Shown: positions 1-5,278 of the stretch, one piece after another
How the letters are laid out: each line of letters starts with the position of its first letter
How positions within the stretch are numbered: the stretch's first letter is position 1
Assembly (NCBI GenBank): GCA_012522705.1
Contig: JAAYJY010000042.1
Location: 1 to 8,108, forward strand
From: Syntrophomonadaceae bacterium
GTDB lineage: Bacteria > Bacillota > Syntrophomonadia > Syntrophomonadales > Syntrophomonadaceae
Reading direction: 5' to 3'
DNA: 8,108 bases
Notes under the pieces: generated by a model
What the model was told of the DNA's origin: nothing
Databases searched by the model: none
The model's input: the letters and a program-made list of their open reading frames with translations, nothing else
Position numbers and translations under genes: made by a program

Positions 1-140
1 AACAGATGCGGGTGAATCAAACTCAAATGATGCAGATGATGGAAGGCATCATGACCTCGGGTTATCAGCAGTTGGAGCAGGCGGCCGGGACCATAAACAA
101 AGAGATAACCAAGAAGGTCGAGGAAGTTACCAAAAAGTAA
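1..140 (+). CDS. 3' end of an unidentified Gln/Met-rich, probably helical protein
   Basis: Only the last 45 codons are inside the window; the reading frame enters from the left edge and stops at TAA 138-140. The visible tail is rich in Gln, Met, Glu and Lys, has no Cys or Trp, and ends in a charged stretch (KKVEEVTKK), which suggests an amphipathic helix or coiled coil. I do not recognise the family. Phasin-like granule proteins and other small coiled-coil proteins have tails of this kind, but nothing here proves that. The gene is followed by a strong terminator at 224-254, so it is the last gene of its transcript. An A5 tract just before the stop (132-136) is a possible frameshift point, because the +1 frame stays open to TAA 220-222, directly beside the terminator stem. 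Confidence 0.6.
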   Translation, partial: QMRVNQTQMMQMMEGIMTSGYQQLEQAAGTINKEITKKVEEVTKK

Positions 141-223
141 ATCACGGACGACGGGCATTAGTATAAAACATAAACAACAGACGCAACAAATGCGTCAAAT
201 GCAACAGAGAGATCCTGCTTAAG

Positions 224-254
224 AACGGAGGGGAAAACCCCTCCGTTTTAATTT
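224..254 (+). terminator. Strong Rho-independent terminator
   Basis: A perfect 10-bp stem, AACGGAGGGG (224-233) with CCCCTCCGTT (238-247), closes an AAAA loop and runs into TTTTAATTT. It ends the transcript of the partial gene at the left edge and insulates the DUF421 gene that follows. Confidence 0.92.
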
Positions 255-381
255 GTCCGGACTATACCCATGTCCTTTGTGAAACAATAACGACCCCTAA
301 TCGCATAAGTTGCCCAAAGAGAGAGATGATAGATAAATGAAGAAGATGCTGCCGCTCATGGCAAAGGAAGGACCGTCTGCT

Positions 382-1071
382 ATGATCCTGGTGATAATCC
401 GTACCCTGATCCTGTATACCGCCATAGTAGTGCTCTTGCGACTGATGGGCAAGAGGCAGGTGGGCGAATTGCAGCCCTATGAACTGGTGGTGATCATCAT
501 GATTTCCGAATTGGCCGCGATTCCCATGCAGAACACCGGTATCCCTCTCATCAACGGTTTGATTCCAATCTTCGTTCTGGTAACCGCAGAGATTACCCTC
601 TCCTATATTTCCCTCAAGAGTGTATGGGCCAGGGGAGTCATCTGCGGCAACCCCAGCGTTTTGATAGAGAATTCCCGCATCGTGGAGTCTGAACTGCGGC
701 GATTGCGGATAAACCTAAACGATCTGCTGGAACAACTGCGCCAGAAAGGGGTGCCGGATGTGGCTGACGTGGAGTTTGCCATCCTGGAAACCAGTGGTGA
801 ACTCAGCCTGATCCTGAAATCGGCGTTGAGGCCCTTGCAGCCTCAGGACATGGGTATTTGGCCCGCTTATGAAGGTTTACCGGTGACCCTGATTATGGAC
901 GGAAAGGTTATGGAACAGAATTTGACCAAGATCAATCGGGATTTGGCTTGGCTTAAACAGGAACTGGCCACTTCCGGGGTCAAGTCCCACCAAGATATTT
1001 TCTTCGCCACCCTGGACAGCAAAGGACAGCTGTACTATCAGGTAAAAGAAGTCCAATTGGGCAAATTGTAA
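382..1071 (+). CDS. DUF421 (YetF-like) membrane protein
   Basis: This is a 229-residue membrane protein of the DUF421/YetF family. The N-terminal part has about three hydrophobic helices, starting with the family's opening (IRTLILY, then RLMGKRQVGELQPYELV). The C-terminal half is a soluble alpha/beta region with the usual GNPSVLIENSRIV segment and two similar lobes (near FAILETSGELSLI and FFATLDSKGQLYY). The biochemical role of the family is not established; many members occur in spore-forming Firmicutes. I chose ATG 382 because AGGAAGGA (365-372) sits 9 bases upstream and the protein then begins just as family members do. ATG 337, the first possible start after an in-frame TAA, would add 15 residues but has only a poor purine-rich site. 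The gene is followed 15 bases later by a DUF4363 gene, its common partner. Confidence 0.9.
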   Translation: MILVIIRTLILYTAIVVLLRLMGKRQVGELQPYELVVIIMISELAAIPMQNTGIPLINGLIPIFVLVTAEITLSYISLKSVWARGVICGNPSVLIENSRIVESELRRLRINLNDLLEQLRQKGVPDVADVEFAILETSGELSLILKSALRPLQPQDMGIWPAYEGLPVTLIMDGKVMEQNLTKINRDLAWLKQELATSGVKSHQDIFFATLDSKGQLYYQVKEVQLGKL

Positions 1072-1086
1072 GGGGAAGATAAAACC

Positions 1087-1467
1087 ATGCGGTTACTGAT
1101 CGGTGTTTTGACAACCTTTATACTATTGATGGTTTCGGGTTTTTGGATCAACCACTGGCTGTTGGATTCATCCCTCCATCTGGTGGGGCAGGCAGAAGCG
1201 GTGAGCCGGCAGGTGGAGGCCGGGGACTGGTCAGAGGCCCTGGCCGAGGCCGAAATGCTGGAGCGGAAATGGGAACAGGAAGCCAAATGGTGGCCGGTCT
1301 TTTTGGAACACCAGGAGATGGACAATATCGAATTTGCCCTGACCCGCTGCCAGGAATACGTTTCTTCCCAGGATCATGCCCTGGCCATGGGACAGCTGGC
1401 CGAGATCCGGCTGATGATCGAACATATACCCAGCAAGGAAGAGGTGAACCTGATAAATATTTTCTAA
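1087..1467 (+). CDS. DUF4363 family protein, partner of DUF421
   Basis: This is a small protein of 126 residues with one N-terminal membrane anchor (residues about 3-24, LLIGVLTTFILLMVSGFWI). A helical, Glu/Trp/Ala-rich outer domain follows (ALAEAEMLERKWEQEAKWW, later FALTRCQEYVSSQDHALAMG). Length and layout match DUF4363, which in Clostridia and Bacilli is regularly encoded next to DUF421. AGGGGAA (1071-1077) lies 9 bases before the ATG, and the gap to the upstream stop is 15 bases, so the two genes should be co-transcribed. A membrane complex of the two proteins is an inference from this pairing; no activity is known to me. Confidence 0.8.
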   Translation: MRLLIGVLTTFILLMVSGFWINHWLLDSSLHLVGQAEAVSRQVEAGDWSEALAEAEMLERKWEQEAKWWPVFLEHQEMDNIEFALTRCQEYVSSQDHALAMGQLAEIRLMIEHIPSKEEVNLINIF

Positions 1468-1500
1468 ATTATGTCCATCTCGGCCTGAATGGGGACTTCT

Positions 1501-1520
1501 ACCGATGAAATCGGTTTAAA
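1501..1520 (+). terminator. Weak terminator-like hairpin after the DUF421 operon
   Basis: ACCGAT (1501-1506) pairs with ATCGGT (1510-1515) around a GAA loop and is followed by TTAAAAT. The stem is only 6 bp and the T tract is poor, but it sits 34 bases after the DUF4363 stop, where a terminator would be expected. Confidence 0.3.
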
Positions 1521-1544
1521 ATGACTGGAGTATCAGCCTCATTC

Positions 1545-1553
1545 TGGTAGAAT
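1545..1553 (+). promoter_or_regulatory. Possible extended -10 promoter for the HAD phosphatase gene
   Basis: TGGTAGAAT (1545-1553) matches an extended -10 element (TGn followed by TAGAAT, one mismatch to TATAAT). No convincing -35 hexamer lies at 16-18 bases. It would start a transcript near 1560 that crosses the tandem repeats before the HAD gene. Confidence 0.28.
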
Positions 1554-1618
1554 ATACAGAAGTGCCGGCATCCATGACTGCCAAGGGAAACATGACCGGC
1601 GTCAGCAGTGCACCGAGT

Positions 1619-1690
1619 CATCTTATCGTGGGGCTGAATCAGCAGCGTACTGATCAATTTATCGCAGGGCTGAATCAGCGGCTTAATGAT
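1619..1690 (+). repeat. Two 36-bp tandem repeats, each with the palindrome GCTGAATCAGC
   Basis: Copy 1 (1619-1654) and copy 2 (1655-1690) match at 29 of 36 positions by hand count. Each carries the perfect odd palindrome GCTGAATCAGC (1633-1643 and 1669-1679), set exactly 36 bases apart. A third partial match, GCTGAAT (1706-1712), touches the ribosome-binding site of the HAD gene. In one frame the unit reads as a 12-residue repeat (HLIVGLNQQRTD, QFIAGLNQRLND), but the differences fall mainly on codon positions 1 and 2. A pair of operators for a dimeric regulator and a remnant of a coding repeat are both possible. Confidence 0.65.
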
Positions 1691-1712
1691 CTATCATGTG
1701 TTGAGGCTGAAT

Positions 1713-2375
1713 ATGAAACTGGCGATTTTTGATTTTGATGGGACCTTGCTGCAAAAAGACACTTTACCCTGCTTGAGTAAGGAATGGCTGAGGCAGGGCC
1801 GCTCCCGACTGCGTTGCTACTCCATATGGGCGGCGGTATTGCCGGTGTTGCTGGCTTACAAACTCAAGCTTATCTCCAGGGAAAACATGAAGGGCCTGGC
1901 CTTCAAACATTTTAACCGTTTGTATACCGGGATGAGCCGGTCAGAAATAGAGGAATTCTTCCGCCAGTCCTATCCTTATTTGAAAACCCATTTCAATCCC
2001 GCCGTCCTGGAGGAGATCGAATCCGCCCGCCGGCAGGGTTATTATTGTGTGCTGGTGTCAGGTTCCTACCTGGAATTGTTGACCATCATCGGACTCGATC
2101 TGGGTATGGACACGGTGCTGGGAGCCCAATTGGCCTATCGCCACAACGTCTATGACCACCGCGGAGATACCCGGTTCGTGGACGGTCAGGCCAAACGCAG
2201 CATGTTGCTGGAGACTTTCTCCGACCATGAGATCGATTGGCAGGCCAGCCGGGCTTATGGCGACAGCCTTACCGACATCTATATTATGGAGACAGTAGGG
2301 GAGAAGATAGCAGTCCGGCCTGATCCCCATCTGCTGGATTATGCCGATCAAAATGGATGGAGGATAATGGGCTAG
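1713..2375 (+). CDS. HAD-IB family phosphatase (SerB-like)
   Basis: This is a cytoplasmic HAD-superfamily phosphohydrolase of 220 residues, subfamily IB, the group of phosphoserine phosphatase SerB. All four motifs are visible: DFDGT (nucleophile Asp7, acid/base Asp9), Ser116 in LVSGS, Lys161 in GQAKRSM, and the Mg-binding GDSLTD at 183-188. A helical cap lies between motifs I and II (about residues 12-105) and includes a hydrophobic stretch WAAVLPVLLAYKL. The substrate cannot be read from the sequence: phosphoserine, another small phosphomonoester or a lipid head-group phosphate are all possible. I chose ATG 1713 because GAGG (1703-1706) lies 6 bases upstream and the protein then opens as MKLAIFDFDGT. 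ATG 1686 has no ribosome-binding site and lies in the tandem repeat. The gene appears to be monocistronic. Confidence 0.9.
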   Translation: MKLAIFDFDGTLLQKDTLPCLSKEWLRQGRSRLRCYSIWAAVLPVLLAYKLKLISRENMKGLAFKHFNRLYTGMSRSEIEEFFRQSYPYLKTHFNPAVLEEIESARRQGYYCVLVSGSYLELLTIIGLDLGMDTVLGAQLAYRHNVYDHRGDTRFVDGQAKRSMLLETFSDHEIDWQASRAYGDSLTDIYIMETVGEKIAVRPDPHLLDYADQNGWRIMG

Positions 2376-2384
2376 GGAGGGATA

Positions 2385-2412
2385 TTAAAGGGTATGGAAA
2401 TATTAATATAAT
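2385..2412 (+). promoter_or_regulatory. Likely sigma-A promoter of the tungstate operon
   Basis: A perfect -10 TATAAT (2407-2412) has a weak -35 TTAAAG (2385-2390) 16 bases upstream. It lies just after the HAD gene stop and about 70 bases before the aptamer, so the transcript, starting near 2419, would include the whole riboswitch. Between it and the aptamer is an inverted repeat, AATTG-CA-CAATT (2460-2471), of unknown meaning. Confidence 0.45.
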
Positions 2413-2477
2413 ACCGGTGAACATTTGCCGTTAGGCAGGAATACGGGTAATTAGAGTCGAATTGCACAATTGGTAGA

Positions 2478-2586
2478 TTTTTCTCCGAGTCTGGGCCTCT
2501 GCAGCCAAAAGGAAAGGTATGAGGTTCAGTCCAAAAGGTACAAGCGGAAACAAATGTGCCTCCCGCATTCGGAAAGGAGAGTGAAA
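2478..2586 (+). promoter_or_regulatory. Moco/Tuco-type riboswitch aptamer (MOCO RNA motif)
   Basis: The stretch carries the conserved blocks of the molybdenum-cofactor RNA motif in order: CTCCGAG (2483-2489), GGCCTCTGCAGCC (2494-2506), AAGGAAAGGTATG (2509-2521), CAAGCGGAAAC (2541-2551), GTGCCTCCCGCA (2556-2567) and CGGAAAGGAG (2570-2579). Helices can be drawn by hand. P1 is CTCC 2483-2486 with GGAG 2576-2579. A 9-bp helix joins CTGGGCCTC 2491-2499 to GAGGTTCAG 2521-2529 with two G-U pairs. TCC 2530-2532 pairs with GGA 2571-2573, and GCGG 2544-2547 with CCGC 2563-2566. Members of this RNA class sense the molybdenum or tungsten pterin cofactor and precede cofactor synthesis, enzyme or transport genes. 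With tupABC downstream, the tungsten cofactor is the more likely ligand here, by inference. A terminator follows at once, which implies an OFF switch. Confidence 0.86.
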
Positions 2587-2673
2587 ATGGATCAGATCCA
2601 AACGGAGTCGTATCTGTGCCAATGCAGGTCCGGCTTTTTAGCGTTTGGAATGGTGAGGAGGAACAACCCCTAA
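2587..2673 (+). CDS. Possible 28-residue leader peptide overlapping the riboswitch terminator
   Basis: ATG 2587 opens a frame of 28 codons ending at TAA 2671-2673. Its Shine-Dalgarno AAAGGAG (2573-2579) is 7 bases upstream, a better spacing than many real genes have. The peptide contains a CxC pair (YLCQCRSGF). The start lies just outside the aptamer, its ribosome-binding site is the 3' strand of helix P1, and the frame passes straight through the terminator hairpin. The arrangement could be regulatory (see findings) or an accident of the conserved GGAG. No homologue is known to me. Confidence 0.3.
   Translation: MDQIQTESYLCQCRSGFLAFGMVRRNNP
2604..2639 (+). terminator. Intrinsic terminator serving as riboswitch expression platform
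   Basis: AGTCG (2606-2610) pairs with CGGCT (2631-2635). After a T/C mismatch, ATCTGT (2612-2617) pairs with GCAGGT (2624-2629), leaving the loop GCCAAT. Two G-U pairs can extend the base. TTTTT (2635-2639) follows, partly shared with the stem. The hairpin lies 24 bases after the aptamer and 73 bases before tupA, the position of a transcriptional OFF platform. Confidence 0.75.
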
Positions 2674-2698
2674 AGAAACTATCTAAATTATAAGTGTT

Positions 2699-2705
2699 AA
2701 GGAGG
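2699..2705 (+). promoter_or_regulatory. Shine-Dalgarno that sets the tupA start at TTG
   Basis: AAGGAGG lies only 1 base before ATG 2707, too close for initiation, but 7 bases before the in-frame TTG 2713. The spacing therefore favours TTG. Confidence 0.7.
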
Positions 2706-2712
2706 AATGGTC

Positions 2713-3615
2713 TTGTTTAGTAAGAGAAGGTTTATTACTCTGGCCATGGTCATGGTTTTCATGCAGGCGCTGGCAGGGTGCAGCCAGCAGACTGCCCAAA
2801 CGCCGGCCCCAACCCCCCCGGAGGTACAGGCACCGGCCAATCCGGATGTCATTCTGGCCACCACTACCAGTACCCAGGACAGCGGTTTGCTGGATGTTTT
2901 AGTTCCCAAATTTGAAGCCGATACCGGTTATGTAGTCAAAACCGTATCAGTTGGTACCGGGGCCGCTTTGGCCATGGGCGAAAAAGGCGAGGCCGACGTG
3001 TTGTTGGTCCATTCACCAGCCGCAGAAATGGAACTGGTGGAAAAGGGTTTTGCCACCAACCGCATGCTGGTTATGCATAATGACTTCTTATTTATAGGAC
3101 CTGAAGCTGACCCGGCTGGAATTAAAGGTCTTAAGAGTTCCGCTGAAGCATTGAAAAAAATCAAGGATACCAACAGCATGTTTATTTCCCGCGGTGACAA
3201 ATCGGGAACCCATGTCATGGAATTGAACCTGTGGAAAGCAGCGGAAATAACCCCGGCAGTTGGTGCCAATTACCAGGAAGCCGGACAGGGAATGGGCGCT
3301 ACCCTGACCATCGCCAACCAGAAGAATGGCTACACTCTTACTGACCGGGGCACTTACCTGGCCCAGAAGAAGAACATCGCCCTGGTTCCCATGGTGGAAG
3401 GCGAGAAAGCCCTTTTGAACATCTACCACGTCATGACAGTGAACCCTGAGAAGTGGCCCAAGGTAAATGCCGAGGGCGGCAAGGCCTTTGCCGATTTCAT
3501 GGTGGCACCGGCAACCCAGGAGATCATTAAGACCTTCGGAGTAGATAAATTCGGTGAGCCTTTGTTCTTCCCGGATGCTGGCAAGAACGAGAACGAATTA
3601 GACAAGGCAGCCTAG
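2713..3615 (+). CDS. tupA: Tungstate ABC transporter, substrate-binding lipoprotein TupA
   Basis: This is the extracellular, membrane-anchored protein that binds tungstate and hands it to TupB. Counting from TTG 2713 it has 300 residues. It has a lipoprotein signal peptide with KRR near the start, a hydrophobic core and the lipobox LAGC with Cys23, then a Pro/Ala/Gln-rich linker to about residue 44. The mature domain opens with the hallmark of the TupA family, ATTTSTQDSGLLD (about 49-61), followed by the GTGAALAMGEKGEADVLLVH region and HSPAAE. The PBP type-2 fold continues to the end, including SRGDKSGTH. This motif set separates TupA from molybdate-binding ModA. TTG is preferred over ATG 2707 because of ribosome-binding-site spacing; the difference is two residues. 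Expression should depend on the riboswitch and terminator just upstream. A vanadate-binding paralogue cannot be excluded by eye, but the leader RNA points to tungsten. Confidence 0.93.
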   Translation: MFSKRRFITLAMVMVFMQALAGCSQQTAQTPAPTPPEVQAPANPDVILATTTSTQDSGLLDVLVPKFEADTGYVVKTVSVGTGAALAMGEKGEADVLLVHSPAAEMELVEKGFATNRMLVMHNDFLFIGPEADPAGIKGLKSSAEALKKIKDTNSMFISRGDKSGTHVMELNLWKAAEITPAVGANYQEAGQGMGATLTIANQKNGYTLTDRGTYLAQKKNIALVPMVEGEKALLNIYHVMTVNPEKWPKVNAEGGKAFADFMVAPATQEIIKTFGVDKFGEPLFFPDAGKNENELDKAA

Positions 3616-3645
3616 CAGCAATAACTTCAATAGGGATGTGAATAT

Positions 3646-4344
3646 GTGGAACTGATCTGGGAAGGCCTGGTCCAGGCATTCTATTTACTAATACACTTGG
3701 ACCCAGCGATAATGGAGGTGACTTTGCTTACGCTCAAGGTCTCCGGCTCCGCCACCATAATCAGCGTCTTGATCGGTGTCCCCCTCGGCTGGCTGCTGGC
3801 TTTGAAAAGGTTTCCAGGCCGCAACTTCCTGGTCAGCCTGGCCAATTTCGGGATGGGACTGCCGCCGGTGGTGGTGGGTCTATGGGTCAGCATCTTTCTC
3901 TGGCGTTCAGGCCCTTTCGGTGCGTTCAACATTATTTATACCCCTTATGCCATCGTAATAGCGCAAGCGGTGATCGCTTCACCGATCGTGACTAGTTTTA
4001 CCCTGGCCGCGATCCAGCAGATCCATCCCCGCATCCGCATGCAATTAAAAGCATTGGGCGCCAATCAGCTTCAAACCCTGTGGAGTCTGGTCAAGGAAGC
4101 ACGGTTGGGATTGCTGGCCGCGGTTATGGCTGGTTTTGGCGGCGTTGTGTCGGAGGTCGGGGCCTCGCAGATGGTGGGTGGAAATATCACCGGCCAGACC
4201 AGGGTCCTGACCACCGCTACCGTCCTGGAGGTCAATAAAGGCAATTTTGATGTTGCCATCGCCATAAGCATCATCCTGTTAATGCTGGCGTATGGAGTTA
4301 CCGCTCTGCTTACCACCCTGCAGCAGTGGAGGAGAGAATCATGA
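3646..4344 (+). CDS. tupB: Tungstate ABC transporter, permease TupB
   Basis: This is an inner-membrane permease of 232 residues, one size with other TupB proteins. About five to six hydrophobic helices are visible: around 24-54, 66-86, 98-122, 153-175 and 203-226. The ATPase-contacting loop (EAA-like) is at about 134-163, ALGANQLQTLWSLVKEA, followed by a glycine-rich helix. GMGLPPVVVGL (69-79) and GASQMVGGNI (172-181) are typical of the tungstate/molybdate permease group. The start is GTG 3646, supported by AGGGA (3632-3636) 9 bases upstream; the nearby ATG 3644 is in another frame and stops after three codons. It lies 30 bases after tupA and overlaps tupC by 4 bases (ATGA), so translation of the two is likely coupled. 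Confidence 0.93.
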   Translation: MELIWEGLVQAFYLLIHLDPAIMEVTLLTLKVSGSATIISVLIGVPLGWLLALKRFPGRNFLVSLANFGMGLPPVVVGLWVSIFLWRSGPFGAFNIIYTPYAIVIAQAVIASPIVTSFTLAAIQQIHPRIRMQLKALGANQLQTLWSLVKEARLGLLAAVMAGFGGVVSEVGASQMVGGNITGQTRVLTTATVLEVNKGNFDVAIAISIILLMLAYGVTALLTTLQQWRRES

Positions 4345-5042
4345 GTATGGTGATCGAGATCCAGGACCTGATCCTGGTGTTGGGAGGCCGGACCATACTT
4401 AATGTTCCCGAATTCAGTTTGGAAGCCGGGGAATCGGTCAGCATTATGGGCCCCAATGGAGCTGGCAAGAGCAGTTTGCTGTTCGTCATGGCTCTATTGC
4501 AGACACCCACCAGTGGCAAACTGAAGTATTTTGGCAAAAGATTGGAGGAACACCCTCTTCTGGAATTACAGCGCCGCATGGCCATGGTGTTTCAAAAACC
4601 GATGTTATTGAATCTGAGTGTGGTGGAAAATGTCGATCTCGGCTTAAAATTCAGGGGCATCAACCGCAAAGAGAGAAACCGGCGGATACATGAAAGCCTG
4701 GAGCAGATGGAGGTCGACCATCTGGCACACCGCCGAGCCCGCTCTCTATCGGGCGGAGAAGCCCAGCGAGTAGCCATCGCCCAGGCTCTGGTAGTAGAAC
4801 CGGAGATAATATTTTTGGATGAACCTTTCTCCAATCTGGACAAGGAGATTAGAGAGGAGCTAATGATCCATATCGACCAACTCCTAAGAAAGAAACGGAT
4901 CACCACGGTGATGGTGACCCATCATCGCCGGGAAGCGGATGTCATGACCGATGCCGTCTACTGGATGGAGGATGGGGCCATCGTCAGCAAGGAACCGGTC
5001 CAGCGAAAGGACTGCACTGTGTATCCCAGAGCAGAACGATGA
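4341..5042 (+). CDS. tupC: Tungstate ABC transporter, ATP-binding protein TupC
   Basis: This is the cytoplasmic ATPase that powers TupB, with 233 residues. All motifs of an ABC ATPase are intact: Walker A GPNGAGKS (37-44), Q-loop Gln85 in VFQKPMLL, signature LSGGEAQR (136-143), Walker B IIFLDE (156-161), D-loop SNLD (164-167) and switch His194 in MVTHH. The chain ends soon after the core, so there is no C-terminal TOBE domain like that of ModC; the length matches TupC. I chose ATG 4341 because GGAGGAG (4328-4334) is 6 bases upstream and the codon overlaps the tupB stop as ATGA. The in-frame GTG 4326 would lie before that ribosome-binding site. It is the last gene of the operon, followed by a terminator at 5092. 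Confidence 0.93.
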   Translation: MSMVIEIQDLILVLGGRTILNVPEFSLEAGESVSIMGPNGAGKSSLLFVMALLQTPTSGKLKYFGKRLEEHPLLELQRRMAMVFQKPMLLNLSVVENVDLGLKFRGINRKERNRRIHESLEQMEVDHLAHRRARSLSGGEAQRVAIAQALVVEPEIIFLDEPFSNLDKEIREELMIHIDQLLRKKRITTVMVTHHRREADVMTDAVYWMEDGAIVSKEPVQRKDCTVYPRAER

Positions 5043-5091
5043 TACGCAAGGCCCTTAAGTAGTCAGACAGCTACGCCAATAAACACAGTGT

Positions 5092-5124
5092 GGCGCCATC
5101 TCTTTTTGGGATGGGGCCTTTATA
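5092..5124 (+). terminator. Terminator after tupABC
   Basis: GGC-G-CCATC (5092-5100) pairs with GATGG-G-GCC (5110-5118): eight base pairs with one internal G/G mismatch around a T-rich 9-base loop, followed by TTTATATT. It lies 49 bases after the tupC stop. An alternative helix, CGCCA (5074-5078) with TGGCG (5091-5095), would compete with the 5' arm. Confidence 0.7.
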
Positions 5125-5229
5125 TTCTATGTGGTACAAATCCAAACAGGGTGTCCAGCGCGGTTATCTATCTGTCATATACGGGTGGGGTGGGGCTGGT
5201 CTTACCCAATTCCCCTAAGCCGACCGATT

Positions 5230-5235
5230 TATAAT
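5230..5235 (+). promoter_or_regulatory. -10 element TATAAT before the interrupted hydrolase gene
   Basis: A consensus TATAAT sits 49 bases before the putative CTG start, but no good -35 lies 16-18 bases upstream. The rest of the gap between the tup terminator and this site (5125-5229) holds a G-rich patch (5183-5199) and nothing else I can name. Confidence 0.3.
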
Positions 5236-5263
5236 AGTATATGAAGAAAGGATAGTAATCCCG

Positions 5264-5272
5264 AAGGAGGGG
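5264..5272 (+). promoter_or_regulatory. Strong Shine-Dalgarno pointing at a CTG codon
   Basis: AAGGAGGGG is the strongest ribosome-binding site of this region. Counting from AAGGAGG, the codon 8 bases downstream is CTG 5279, in the hydrolase frame. No ATG, GTG or TTG in that frame lies at a workable distance; the nearest is GTG 5306. Confidence 0.6.
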
Positions 5273-5278
5273 AATACA

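Noticed and set aside
255..381. A promoter with -35 TTGTGA (277-282) for the DUF421 operon
   Set aside because: No acceptable -10 lies 16-18 bases downstream; a promoter must exist here after the terminator, but I cannot place it.
1143..1508. A 121-codon frame overlapping the DUF4363 gene
   Set aside because: Gly/Pro/Arg-rich shadow in another frame of a gene that has a good ribosome-binding site and a known family layout.
2460..2471. Inverted repeat AATTG-CA-CAATT as a ModE-like or other operator
   Set aside because: It is too short and AT-rich to tell from chance, and its place downstream of the likely promoter gives no clear role; noted only with the promoter.
2655..2662. GAGGAGGA as a ribosome-binding site for another small gene before tupA
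   Set aside because: No ATG, GTG or TTG follows at a usable distance; the frame of the leader ORF simply passes over it.
2470..2673. A 67-codon frame over the riboswitch starting at ATG 2470
   Set aside because: It has no ribosome-binding site and covers the conserved RNA blocks; only its last 28 codons, from ATG 2587, have a start signal, and those are listed separately as a possible leader peptide.
3646..5042. Molybdate (ModBC) rather than tungstate identity of the transporter
   Set aside because: The binding protein carries the TupA hallmark TTTSTQDSGLLD, and the ATPase lacks the C-terminal extension usual in ModC.
5183..5199. G-rich patch that could form a quadruplex
   Set aside because: It has three runs of three or more G but only GG as the fourth, so at best a weak two-layer structure; no link to a gene start.
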